The notes under the pieces: generated by a model | The model's input: only the letters and a program-made list of their open reading frames with translations | What the model was told of the DNA's origin: nothing | Database searches by the model: none | Translations under genes and position numbers: made by a program | Source: Streptomyces sp. NBC_01431 | GTDB taxonomy: Bacteria > Actinomycetota > Actinomycetes > Streptomycetales > Streptomycetaceae | Reading direction: 5' to 3' | NCBI RefSeq assembly: GCF_036231355.1 | Contig: NZ_CP109496.1 | Location: 4,340,001-4,404,000 of the forward strand | Length of the DNA stretch: 64,000 nt | In this document: one piece after another, positions 1-10,276 of the stretch | Position numbering within the stretch: the stretch's first letter is position 1 | Layout: every line of letters starts with the position of its first letter

Positions 1-58
1 TTTGCGTACGTCGATGGCCATGGCCAAGCAACCTAGTCGCCGGACTCCCTTCCGACAC

Positions 59-79
59 CTTGAGCGGAATAGACTCAAC
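59..79 (+). promoter_or_regulatory. HAIR element: HspR operator of clpB
   Basis: The sequence reads CTTGAGC, seven bases, ACTCAAC. This matches the HspR inverted-repeat consensus CTTGAGT-N7-ACTCAAG except for the last base of each arm. It lies 72 bases before the clpB start. HspR represses dnaK, clpB and lon in Streptomyces (established knowledge). Heat-shock derepression of this clpB is the natural inference. Confidence 0.9.
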
Positions 80-150
80 TTTGTGTACGTTGGAAGGGTC
101 ATGGGTGGTGGGGCCATGCCCAGCCGTACGAGGAGGAGGAGCGAACGCAC

Positions 151-2751
<2,601 letters not shown>

Positions 2752-2796
2752 TTGAGCCACCCGCGCCCGATTCGGTCAGCCCGCAGCGGATACCCG

Positions 2797-2822
2797 GGGG
2801 CGGGGCTTGCCAGCCCCGCCCC
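2797..2822 (+). terminator. clpB terminator hairpin
   Basis: An 11-bp perfect stem (GGGGCGGGGCT / AGCCCCGCCCC) closes on a TGCC tetraloop, 46 bases after the clpB stop. There is no U-tract, which is usual for Streptomyces terminators. It separates clpB from the next gene on the same strand. Confidence 0.7.
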
Positions 2823-2866
2823 GCAATGGGGGAGGATGACCGGAACCGTACGAAGGAAGATTCACG

Positions 2867-3409
2867 ATGAGCATCGACCCGTCCTCGATTCCGAATTTCG
2901 GGGCTCAGCCCGGCCCGCCGTCCGGCGGCGCGCCCTCCGGGCCCGTCATCCCCGACCAGGACCTGGTGAAGCAGCTCCTGGACCAGATGGAGCTCAAGTA
3001 CGTCGTGGACGACGAGGGCGACCTCGCCGCGCCGTGGGAGGATTTCCGTACGTACTTCATGTTCCGCGGCGAGGACGACCAGCAGGTCTTCTCGGTGCGG
3101 ACGTTCTACGACCGGCCGCACAGCATCGACGACAAGGTGCAGATCCTTGAGTCGATCGACGACTGGAACCGCCGCACCCTGTGGCCCAAGGTCTACACGC
3201 ACACCCACGACGACGGCACCGTCCGCCTGATCGGTGAGGCGCAGATGCTGATCGGCACCGGTGTCGCTCTTGAGCACTTCGTGTCGTCCACGGTGAGCTG
3301 GGTCCGCGCCTCGATCGAATTCGACAAGTGGCTCCTGGAGCAGCTCGGCCTGGAGAAGGACGTCGAGGGCGGCGAGGGCGAAGAGCCGGGCGAGTCCGAC
3401 TCCGAGTGA
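2867..3409 (+). CDS. YbjN-domain protein
   Basis: This 180-residue cytosolic protein belongs to the YbjN family, a tetratricopeptide/secretion-chaperone-like fold with no known enzymatic role. A Pro/Gly-rich N-terminus (residues 1-30) is followed by the YbjN domain with the blocks YFMFRGEDDQQVF, ILESIDDWNR and a conserved C-terminal helix around FDKWLLEQLGL. The last 20 residues are acidic. The ATG at 2867 follows AAGGAAG. The gene ends 15 bases from the convergent glycosyltransferase gene. The neighbour clpB is probably only adjacent, because a strong hairpin lies between them. No signal peptide or membrane segment is seen. The exact role is unknown. Confidence 0.85.
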   Translation: MSIDPSSIPNFGAQPGPPSGGAPSGPVIPDQDLVKQLLDQMELKYVVDDEGDLAAPWEDFRTYFMFRGEDDQQVFSVRTFYDRPHSIDDKVQILESIDDWNRRTLWPKVYTHTHDDGTVRLIGEAQMLIGTGVALEHFVSSTVSWVRASIEFDKWLLEQLGLEKDVEGGEGEEPGESDSE

Positions 3410-3424
3410 GCCCGGCGGCGTGAC

Positions 3425-4657
3425 TCACAGCGCCATCGGGGCCAGCGCCAGCAGGTAGGCCCCGTAGCAGAACGAGAGCCCGGCCAGGGCGACGGTCACC
3501 GCGACCGCCGCCCGGGGCCGGGCTCTCGTCAGTGCGCGGGCGAGCGGCACGAGGAGCGGGAAGGCCGGGAGCAGGAAGCGCGGCTTCGATTCGAAGAAGC
3601 CGGACCCGCCGGCCGTGATCACCACCAGGACCGCCGTGTAGAGAAGCAGCACCAGCGGCGGCCGGTCCAGGGCGAACAGCACGAACAGCACCACCATCAC
3701 CGCGGTCAGCAGCGCGGCCATCGTGAACCCCAGGTCGTACGGGGTCGTCGCCATCCGGGTGAGGAAGCGCGGCCAGCCCGCGCCGAAGTCGAAGCGCGAG
3801 GTCCAGCCGGCCTGCACCGCGAAGTAGCCGCCGAGCGGATCGCCCGTGCGCAGCCCGACCCACAGGACGTACCCGCACCAGCCGAGCGGCGCGCACAGCG
3901 CGGCCGCCCACGGCCGCCAGTCGCGCCGCCCGCCGCGCCAGATCTCGGGCACCGCCGCCGCCGTCACCGCCGCGGCCACCGCGACGGCGTTCGGCCGGGA
4001 CAGGCCGGCCAGCAGGGCGAGCGAGCCCGCCCACAGCCAGTGGCGCTCCAGGGCCGCCCACAGCGACCACGCGGCCAGCGCCGTCATCACCGGCTCGGTG
4101 TACGCCATCGTCAGGACGACGGAGTGCGGAAGCAGCCCCCACAGCAGCACGAGCAGCGTGCCCACCCGGCGCCCGTACAGGCGCTCCCCGATCCGGTAGA
4201 TCCCGCAGGCCGCGACCGCCGCCGCCGTCCACGACACGAGCAGTCCCGCGGTGCCGCCGGTGACGGGCAGCGCGGTGGTCACGGCCCGGATCAGGCCCGG
4301 ATAGAACGGGAAGAACGCCAGGTCGCTCTGGACCGAGCCGTCCGGCCAGGACAGGGTGCGGCCGTAGCCGTGCGCGGCGATGCGGAGGTACCAGTCGGCG
4401 TCCCAGGCGGTCGCGAGCCGCGCGCGAGGTGACATCCCCCGGTGCCAGGCCACCGCCGCCAGGACCAGGAGCCCGATCAGCCGGGCGGCGGCGAACAGGC
4501 CGAGCGCGGGGGCCGCCCGGATCAGCACGTCCGCCCGGTGCGGAACGCGCGCGAGGCCCCGGACCCGGGCGGCGGCGGTGATCTCGGCGGACAGGGGGCA
4601 CCTCCGGGCGCACTGGTCGGTCAGACCGACCATCCGCGCGGATCCGGCGTCCCGCAC
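3425..4657 (-). CDS. Multi-spanning mannosyltransferase-like membrane protein
   Basis: This is a polytopic membrane protein of about 410 residues with about ten hydrophobic segments. It resembles the GT-C / PIG-V-type glycosyltransferases that use polyprenyl-phosphate sugars on the outer face of the membrane. The conserved luminal-loop motif WDADWYLRIAAHGY sits after the first membrane helix, with the acidic pair typical of GT-C enzymes. LSWPDGS and FFPFYPGL follow, as in PIG-V-like sequences. The first 40 residues are Arg/Ala-rich and probably not membrane-inserted, so the true start may be further in. The gene converges on the YbjN gene. Substrate and acceptor cannot be told from sequence. 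Confidence 0.8.
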   Translation of the reverse strand: MRDAGSARMVGLTDQCARRCPLSAEITAAARVRGLARVPHRADVLIRAAPALGLFAAARLIGLLVLAAVAWHRGMSPRARLATAWDADWYLRIAAHGYGRTLSWPDGSVQSDLAFFPFYPGLIRAVTTALPVTGGTAGLLVSWTAAAVAACGIYRIGERLYGRRVGTLLVLLWGLLPHSVVLTMAYTEPVMTALAAWSLWAALERHWLWAGSLALLAGLSRPNAVAVAAAVTAAAVPEIWRGGRRDWRPWAAALCAPLGWCGYVLWVGLRTGDPLGGYFAVQAGWTSRFDFGAGWPRFLTRMATTPYDLGFTMAALLTAVMVVLFVLFALDRPPLVLLLYTAVLVVITAGGSGFFESKPRFLLPAFPLLVPLARALTRARPRAAVAVTVALAGLSFCYGAYLLALAPMAL

Positions 4658-4706
4658 CCGGTGCGCCGCCTACCGGGTGGAACTTGGCCCACTCGGCGGC
4701 GTCCAC

Positions 4707-4750
4707 GCGTGTCCCGTGTCCCGTGTCCCCGCGTGTCCCGTGTCCCCGCG
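4707..4750. repeat. Short tandem repeat of GTGTCCC
   Basis: Five imperfect copies of GTGTCCC/GTGTCCCC, interrupted by GCG, fill the space between the start of the membrane glycosyltransferase gene and aminotransferase fragment A. The repeat sits exactly at the junction between core DNA and the mosaic island, so it may be a recombination scar or a slippage site. Confidence 0.7.
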
Positions 4751-4774
4751 TCGGCACGAGCGGGCGGGGCCGGA

Positions 4775-4938
4775 CTACGGGGCCAGTGCCTTGAGCCGGG
4801 TGACTGCCTCTTCGAGCACCGCTGTCCGCTTGCAGAACGCGAAGCGTACGAAGGGGGCGCAGGCCTCCTTGTGGTCGTAGAAGACCGCGTTCGGGATCGC
4901 GACCACGCCGCAGCGCTCGGGCAGGGCGCGGCAGAAGG
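4775..4938 (-). pseudogene. Aminotransferase 3'-end fragment A
   Basis: About 54 C-terminal codons of the PLP aminotransferase found intact at 10277-11467 are present. Both share TFCRALPERCGVVAIPNAV and VRFAFCKRT, and both end in a short Leu-Lys-rich helix and a stop. Homology ends abruptly at the yoeB stop codon (4939-4941), so fragment and toxin gene are fused at base resolution. There is no catalytic domain and no start of its own, so it is a relic. The substitutions relative to the intact copy show it came from a diverged allele. Confidence 0.9.
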
Positions 4939-5199
4939 TCAGCTTTCGTAGTGGTAGCGGCACTGTGCGATCAGGACGCCGTCCTCGGTGGCCTTGTAGA
5001 TCAGCCGGTGCTCATCGTTGATGCGGCGCGACCAGTAGCCCTGGAATCCGTGCTTGAGCGGTTCCGGTTTGCCGATGCCCTCGTTGCCGTTCCGGGTGAT
5101 GTCCGCGATGAGCGCGTTGATGCGCTTGAGGATCTTCCGGTCCTGAAGCTGCCACCACAGGTAGTCCTCCCAGGCACGGGAGGAGAAGGTGATCTTCAA
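4939..5199 (-). CDS. yoeB: YoeB-family mRNA interferase toxin (Txe/YoeB)
   Basis: This 86-residue RelE-superfamily toxin would bind the ribosome A site and cut mRNA during translation. The family signature is clear: ITFSSRAWEDYLWWQ at the N-terminus, RINALIADI, GIGKPEPLK, the GYWSRRINDEHRLIY core and a C-terminal CRYHYES with the catalytic His-Tyr. The start is TTG at 5199, 10 bases after the yefM stop, which gives the usual YoeB length; a longer reading would run back into yefM. The gene is co-transcribed with yefM. Its stop codon directly abuts aminotransferase fragment A. All family key residues seem intact, so it is probably functional. Confidence 0.93.
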   Translation of the reverse strand: MKITFSSRAWEDYLWWQLQDRKILKRINALIADITRNGNEGIGKPEPLKHGFQGYWSRRINDEHRLIYKATEDGVLIAQCRYHYES

Positions 5200-5209
5200 C
5201 TCGCGGCCC

Positions 5210-5467
5210 TTACTCGTCCGTTGCCAGCTCGCGCACGATGCCGCCGCCGTTTTCCAGCTCGTCGATGGACGCAAGCAGGCGCCGGGCGTTGGCCGGACTG
5301 CGCAGCAGGTACGCCGTCTCCTTCAGGGACTCGTAGTCTTCAAGGGAGACGATGACGACCGGCTCATGTCCGGCCCGGGTGATGACGACCTCTTCGCGGT
5401 CGTCGGTGACGGAGTTGAGCACCTCGGCGTACCGCGCGCGCGACTCGGAATACGTCATGGTCTTCAC
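5210..5467 (-). CDS. yefM: YefM-family antitoxin (Phd/YefM)
   Basis: This 85-residue antitoxin has an N-terminal Phd/YefM DNA-binding domain (MTYSESRARYAEVLNSV, then VVITRAGHEPVVIVSLEDYE) and a disordered C-terminal toxin-binding tail. The family folds onto YoeB, neutralises it and autorepresses the operon. GTG at 5467 is chosen as start because GGAAGG lies six bases ahead of it. An in-frame ATG three codons later is possible. The gene lies just ahead of yoeB and directly behind a perfect palindrome (5484-5503) that is the expected operator. Confidence 0.92.
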   Translation of the reverse strand: MKTMTYSESRARYAEVLNSVTDDREEVVITRAGHEPVVIVSLEDYESLKETAYLLRSPANARRLLASIDELENGGGIVRELATDE

Positions 5468-5483
5468 AATCGACCTTCCTTCC

Positions 5484-5503
5484 ACGTACAGAATATTGTA
5501 CGT
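5484..5503 (-). promoter_or_regulatory. Palindromic operator of yefM-yoeB
   Basis: Perfect 7-bp arms ACGTACA and TGTACGT flank six A/T-rich bases. They lie 17 bases ahead of the yefM start. YefM operators in other bacteria carry TGTAC/GTACA cores (family knowledge), so this is the likely site of conditional repression by the YefM-YoeB complex. Confidence 0.8.
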
Positions 5504-5606
5504 CCGCCCTGTTGGTGCGGCAAGCGCCGAAATGACGGCCTCCGGCGGGAAAGTGCCCGGCAGGCGAGGCGGCGGGGACGCGTCGACCAGTCCCGCAGGG
5601 CGACGG

Positions 5607-6051
5607 TCAGCCCGCGAATGCCTTGCGGAGCCGGCCGACCGCTTCCTCCAGCACGCTCACCTTCTTGCAGAACGCGAAGCGGACCTGACTGCGGCCGGCG
5701 TCGGGATCGTCGTTAGAAGACGGCGTTTGGGGATCGCCACGACGCCGCAGCGCTCGGGCAGGGCGCGGCAGAAGGCGTGGCCGTCGCTCTCGCCGAGGGG
5801 AGTGATGTCGGTGGTGATGAAGTAGGTGCCGGCCGGGCGGTGCACCGCGAACCCGGCCGCCGTGAGCCCCGCGCTCAGTAGGTCCCGCTTGGCCTGGTGG
5901 TCGGCGCGGAAGGCGGAGAAGTAGGAGTCGGGCAGGGACAGCGCCTCGGCCACCGCGTACTGGAAGGGCCCCGAGGCCACGTACGTCAGGAACTGCTTGG
6001 CCGAACGGACCGCGGTCACCAGTTCCGGGGCGGCGGTCACCCAGGCGACGC
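5607..6051 (-). pseudogene. Aminotransferase 3'-end fragment B, frameshifted
   Basis: About 148 C-terminal codons of the same aminotransferase are present. On the minus strand the order is WVTAAPELV, RSAKQFLTYVASGPFQYAV, RPAGTYFITTDI and RALPERCGVVAIP. The frame then breaks at about 5700-5735 and resumes as RFAFCKKVSVLEEAV up to a stop at 5607. The catalytic lysine and N-terminal domain are missing. Homology to the intact gene stops near 6051, where sequence leading to the Uma2 gene begins. It is longer than fragment A and diverged from both other copies. Confidence 0.9.
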
Positions 6052-6222
6052 CTCGTTGGCCTACCTATTCGTCGGTGGTGCGACTGGCCCCGCTGCGGAT
6101 CTCCGGCATCGTCGGTGAGCCGACCGCACAAGCCGTCCGGACCGGTCTCCCGGCCGTACCGCCGGGCTCGGTGGCGCGGCACTGTCCGTCGTATCCTGAC
6201 CACGCACGGGAAGGAGCCGTCC

Positions 6223-6776
6223 ATGAGCGTCGACGCGATCGTGCACACCGAGTTTCCCAAGGGGTACACGGTCCTGTTCGGGGCCGACGGAAAGGTGATC
6301 ATGACCCCGCAGAGCGAAGAGCACTCCAGCACCATCAGGTCGATGCAGATCGACTCCGCTCTCGCCCTCGGCCGCCACGCGAAGGTCACCTCCGATGTCT
6401 ACATCGACTTCCCCGCCGACGAGAACTCCGCCCCCGATCTGGCGATCCTTCGCGAGGACGCCCGCCGGAGGGCAAGCGCTACAGCTTCGAGGACGTCCTG
6501 CTGATCTCCGAGGTCGTCCCGACCTCTTCCGCGCGCAAGGACTACGACGACTGCACCGCGAAGTACGGCCGCTACGGCATCCCGATCTACCTGGTCCTGG
6601 ACCCCTACGCCCAGGAAGTCGTCCTCCACACCCAGCCGACCGCCACCGGTTACATCGCGGCACACACGCACAAGTACGGCACGGGCAAGCTCCCCATCCC
6701 CCTGGCCGACGGCCGCACTTTCACCCTCGACCTCGACGAGCTCCCGCGCCCGGAGCCCGAGGCGGACGCCCGCTGA
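6223..6776 (+). pseudogene. Uma2-family (DUF820) putative endonuclease, frameshifted
   Basis: Uma2 proteins have a PD-(D/E)XK nuclease fold of unknown role and are abundant in Streptomyces and cyanobacteria. The N-terminal half (ATG at 6223, SD AAGGAG) reads through SDVYIDFPADENSAPDLAIL and then loses the frame at about 6465-6475. The C-terminal half, with YSFEDVLLISEVVPTSSARK, YGIPIYLVLDP and a conserved tail ending TFTLDLDELPRPEP, is in another frame and ends at 6776. A single-base loss in a CCGCCGG tract explains it, so the gene is a recent pseudogene unless the base is a sequencing error. It lies between aminotransferase fragment B and the 694-aa gene. Confidence 0.85.
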
Positions 6777-7098
6777 CGACGGACTCCCGGTGCGGCCCGG
6801 CCCGTGCCGTTGGCACCGCTGTCGTCGGACTGTCGTTCCTGGTCGGGGGAGTCGGCTCGGCCTGCCCGGCCTTTCGTCGATCGGGATCGGCCAGGAGGCG
6901 TGCCGTTCCGTGTGCCGTGAGTCCGTGCGACGAAGTCCGGTTCGCCGCAAGGAAGTTCGAAGCCGTGTTTACTGCGGGTGACAACCACCACGTACTGCCC
7001 TTGAGGCAGCGGCCGCCCGTCCTCGGCCGAGTTGCCGGCCCCGGTTCGGCGATAGCGTGGCACGGCAACGACTGCTGCAGACAGGTGGACGAGATTTC
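6777..7098. other. Intergenic stretch, no gene seen
   Basis: These 322 bases separate the Uma2 relic from the 694-aa gene. I see no supported reading frame, RNA or hairpin of note. A GATAGCGT sequence near 7049-7056 could serve as a -10 box for the downstream gene; this is weak. Confidence 0.4.
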
Positions 7099-9183
7099 AT
7101 GCGGATGCGGTTCGAACCCGAGGCCGAGGAGGAGTTCGAGGCGGCGTGCGGACTGCTGGTCGACCGGCTGGTCCGGTGGGCCGGGGAGCAGGGGCTGGCG
7201 GTTGACGGCTTCCTGGCCGAGGCGGCGCTGGACTACCGGCACCGGGCGACTGCCGACGGCCGACTGGGGCGGTGGGAGTCGCGCCATGTGGAGGAGCTCC
7301 TGCTCTCCTGGCTTCCCCAGCAGGTCACTGAGCTTCCCGGGGAGGAACGCGCCGACGCCCCGGGCACACTGCGCACGCTGCTGCGCTACCTGCACGCCGC
7401 GCAGTTGGCGGACCCGCGCGGCCCCTCGCTCCAGGATTCCCTTGCCGTGGTCGACAGGGTCGCGGAACAGCATCCGGCGGCGATGACGGACCGCACTCGC
7501 TGGGGATTGGCGAAGTTCTGGGCGATGACGGCCGCTGAGCAGGGCGTGGACGTCCAGGACGGGGCGGCGTTTCAGCGCTTCGCGGACCGGGCGCAACGCG
7601 GGGAGGTCGCCTACGATCAGCAGGCTCTCGCCGCGATCATGGAGCGGCGGCTGACCGGCCGCGCGCTGTCCGGCGTGGCTCGGGCCGAGCCACAACTGCC
7701 CGTGACGCTTCCCCCGAACGACGAACTGCGCCGACGGGCCGAGGCGTCGACAACCGTGGCGCAGTTGCGCGGACTCGCCGAATGGGCGGGGCAGGGCGGC
7801 CGCCCGGTGACGGCGACGGGACGGCTGCGGATGGCGGAGGCCCGCGAGCTGGTGGACGTACTCGGCACCGGCGACAGGATTGAGGGGGTGCGCTCTTCGG
7901 CCGACCTGCCGCGGCTGGGACTGCTGATGGAGTGGGCGAAGAAGGCACGGCTGGTCCGGGTGGTCAAGGGGCGGTTGCACGCGGTGGCCAAGGCCCGGCC
8001 GGTGCTGGCCGACCCGCTCCAGCTGTGGCTGCGCGCCTTCGACGCTTGCTTCGAGTTGCGGCAGGCCCTGATCGGGGCGCGCAGCGGCTGGCACGTCGAG
8101 TCGATGCTCTTCGACGTCTACGAGCACATCCTGGACGACGTGCTGAACACGCTCTACAGCCTGTCGTACCCGATGCCCTGGCCGCGGCTGCACGACACCG
8201 TACACCTGGCCTATCGGACCTCCTTCCAGCTTGACGCCGGGTTGGACCTTCAGCACCGGATGTGGTTCGAGCACGCCGACCGGGATCTGCGCGTGGTGCT
8301 CGACCTGCTGGACGACCTGGGCGCGATCGAGCGTGACCGTGGGATGGCCGATCCTGTGTTCCTCGACATCGACCTCTCCGATGCCGGTCCCGAGCTGCTC
8401 GCGGACATGCCGCCGGAGCTCGCGGAGCTGCTGGGCGTCGCGGGGGAGGCAACGGACCCGGCGGCACGGGAGCGTGCCGATGCCCGGCGGGAGGAGCTGA
8501 CCGCCGGGCCGGTCGAGCTCATCCGTCTCACCGAGCTCGGTACCCGGGCCGTACGACAGCGGTTGCTGGCGGCCGGCAGGGACGCACCGTTGGTCGGTGA
8601 ACTGGCCCAGGCGTCGGCGGCCGGCCTGCTGGGGGTGCTGGCCGAGGACTACGCCCCGGACGCCGCCCGCACGGAGCTGGTCGGCTGGATCACGGCCCAC
8701 GGCGAGCGGGAAGGTGCCCTGCGCCAACTGATCGACGCCGTAAGGACCATGACCTTCCGCACGCGTGCGCAGGCGATGCTCGACGTGCTGCTGGCGGCGT
8801 TGCCGGACGGTGAGGGCGAGCGGCTGCTGCGCACGCTGCAGCGAGACACACAGTTGGCGCCGCTGGCGCTGAACACGCTGGCACACCGTGAGTTGCTGTC
8901 CCCAGAGGACATGAGCGATGCAGAGTCTCTACTGGTGCTCGCCGAGAGCCTGCTTCAGCTCGTGGAGTTGGCGGGCGGCGGGGACGGCGCCGAGGAGACG
9001 CTGCGCGCCCAGGGCTCCCAGGCCAGGGACGCGGTTGCCGCCGCGTTGGACTCCGCGCACCCGGACCGGGCCGGACTCGACGAGCTCAGGCAGTTGGCGG
9101 CCCGGGCTTTGGGTACCCACCGCGCCCGCGCCCGGAAGGCTCGGCGCTCCTCAGGCAAGAGCGGCCGCAAGCGGCGCCGCTGA
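7099..9183 (+). CDS. Large island protein of unknown function (694 aa)
   Basis: I do not recognise a characterised family. The protein is soluble, rich in Leu, Ala, Glu and Arg, mostly helical, and has no signal peptide or membrane segment. A central block around residues 250-300 (VTATGRLRMAEARELVDVLG, then SSADLPRLGLLMEWAKKARL) looks like a small helix-turn-helix or winged-helix unit seen in actinobacterial hypothetical proteins. The last 25 residues are a basic tail (RARKARRSSGKSGRKRRR) that could bind nucleic acid. ATG at 7099 is preferred over an upstream GTG because AGGTGG lies before it. It runs in the same direction as the UPF0158 gene. A defence or plasmid-derived role is possible but unsupported. 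Confidence 0.75.
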   Translation: MRMRFEPEAEEEFEAACGLLVDRLVRWAGEQGLAVDGFLAEAALDYRHRATADGRLGRWESRHVEELLLSWLPQQVTELPGEERADAPGTLRTLLRYLHAAQLADPRGPSLQDSLAVVDRVAEQHPAAMTDRTRWGLAKFWAMTAAEQGVDVQDGAAFQRFADRAQRGEVAYDQQALAAIMERRLTGRALSGVARAEPQLPVTLPPNDELRRRAEASTTVAQLRGLAEWAGQGGRPVTATGRLRMAEARELVDVLGTGDRIEGVRSSADLPRLGLLMEWAKKARLVRVVKGRLHAVAKARPVLADPLQLWLRAFDACFELRQALIGARSGWHVESMLFDVYEHILDDVLNTLYSLSYPMPWPRLHDTVHLAYRTSFQLDAGLDLQHRMWFEHADRDLRVVLDLLDDLGAIERDRGMADPVFLDIDLSDAGPELLADMPPELAELLGVAGEATDPAARERADARREELTAGPVELIRLTELGTRAVRQRLLAAGRDAPLVGELAQASAAGLLGVLAEDYAPDAARTELVGWITAHGEREGALRQLIDAVRTMTFRTRAQAMLDVLLAALPDGEGERLLRTLQRDTQLAPLALNTLAHRELLSPEDMSDAESLLVLAESLLQLVELAGGGDGAEETLRAQGSQARDAVAAALDSAHPDRAGLDELRQLAARALGTHRARARKARRSSGKSGRKRRR

Positions 9184-9302
9184 CCGGGCAACACCGCCTG
9201 CCCCCAGGCGCCGGGTGCGCCGGCACTGGCACGGAGCCGGGCGGAGGGAAACCGATGGGTCCCGGCGTCGCACGTCCTCGGCGGCGCGTTACCGTCGGGG
9301 TC

Positions 9303-10055
9303 GTGGTTGAGGGATGGGGCGAGGACGGGTTGCGGGCCCTGCGTGGCGCGCTCCACGCGCAGGACGGAGTGGCGTTGCTTGCGGCGTTGCGTCGTGGGCC
9401 CGTGCGTGAGGTGCTGCAGCTGGTCGGCGATGGTGTGGCCGGGGCCGCGGCGCAGGGCCTGCCGGGGGCTGCGGAGATGGCGGCCTTGTGTCTCGGCGCG
9501 CTCCAGGAGCGCGGCTTCCGGGGCGATGAGGAGCTGGCGGAGAGGTTGCGCGCGGCCACGGGAGACGCGGCGATCCCCCTCCTGCGCCCGCTCGCGGTCG
9601 ATCTGGAGATGCTCGCCATGCTGCTGGAGGGCGACCCGGCCGAGTCCGGTGGCCGGATCGATCTGTCCACCGGGGAGTGCTGGCCTGCGTTCACCGATGA
9701 GCTGGGGCCTGGGCCTGGGCCCGAGGCCGAGGAGGACGACGATCCCGAGCGATCGCTGTACGTGCCGGCTCTGGGGTCCCGGGCCGGTTACCGGGACATG
9801 GAGCTGTTCATCGGAGCGGTCGAGGACGTCGCCCTTGCCGACAGGCTGCGGATCGCCATCGGTGGGCGGGGCGCCTTCCGGCGCTTCAAGGACGTCCTCG
9901 CTGGTGACGAGCGCTCCTGGAGCCGGTACCACCGGTTCCGCGATGAGCGACAGCGCGGCCGAGCCCGCGCCTGGCTGGCCGAGGAGGGGTACTTCCCGCA
10001 CATCACCTTCTTCGTAGAGCCCAGCTCGGGTTCGTATCCTTCGGGGCCGGTATGA
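9303..10055 (+). CDS. UPF0158-family protein
   Basis: The C-terminal half carries the UPF0158 signature: RDMELFIGAVEDVALADRL, AIGGRGAFRRFKDVL, a Trp-rich helix, RDERQRGRARAWLAEEGY. The N-terminal 130 residues are a helical Leu/Ala-rich extension not usual for the family. The biochemical role of UPF0158 is unknown. GTG at 9303 is chosen because TACCGT lies six bases before it, the pattern of a Streptomyces leaderless promoter; an in-frame ATG at 9255 would add 16 residues. The gene follows the 694-aa gene by about 120 bases and closes the island before the intact aminotransferase. Confidence 0.75.
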   Translation: MVEGWGEDGLRALRGALHAQDGVALLAALRRGPVREVLQLVGDGVAGAAAQGLPGAAEMAALCLGALQERGFRGDEELAERLRAATGDAAIPLLRPLAVDLEMLAMLLEGDPAESGGRIDLSTGECWPAFTDELGPGPGPEAEEDDDPERSLYVPALGSRAGYRDMELFIGAVEDVALADRLRIAIGGRGAFRRFKDVLAGDERSWSRYHRFRDERQRGRARAWLAEEGYFPHITFFVEPSSGSYPSGPV

Positions 10056-10276
10056 CTCTTTGCTGCCCCTGTCCTGCGTGATCCGGGGCGCTGTCACCGG
10101 GCCTGGCGGCGCCGGTTGATCGCTGATGAAAGTGTGTCCGCCGACAGGCGGGCTGTGTGATGTGACTGTCGATCACCGGTGTCCCGGTCGGCCAGGCAGC
10201 AGTCGAGTGCGGGTGCGCGACGGCTCGGAGCAACCAGGCCATGTGGCCGGTACATTTGCTGGTACATCTGTGGCTG

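Larger units (their letters stand above)
4775..10276. mobile_element. Mosaic accessory island bounded by aminotransferase 3'-end copies
   Basis: Two truncated copies of the 3' part of an aminotransferase gene (4775-4938 and 5607-6051) share the orientation of the intact gene at 10277-11467. Each is followed by foreign cargo: yefM-yoeB after the first; Uma2, the 694-aa protein and UPF0158 after the second. The copies are similar to the intact gene but not identical, so they are not one recent duplication. No integrase, transposase or tRNA was found. The final 221 bases (10056-10276) hold no gene I recognise, only a short direct repeat of GGTACAT near 10251-10266. Stepwise capture of cargo at the 3' end of this gene is an inference. 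Confidence 0.6.

Noticed and set aside
6721..8886. A 721-codon open frame on the minus strand
   Set aside because: Opposite the 694-aa gene, whose codon positions have the expected GC3 bias; the minus reading has no domain and no SD.
10056..10276. Possible transposase or att-site remnant before the intact aminotransferase gene
   Set aside because: Short GGTACAT direct repeat only; no terminal inverted repeats, no recognisable transposase peptide and no tRNA-like sequence.
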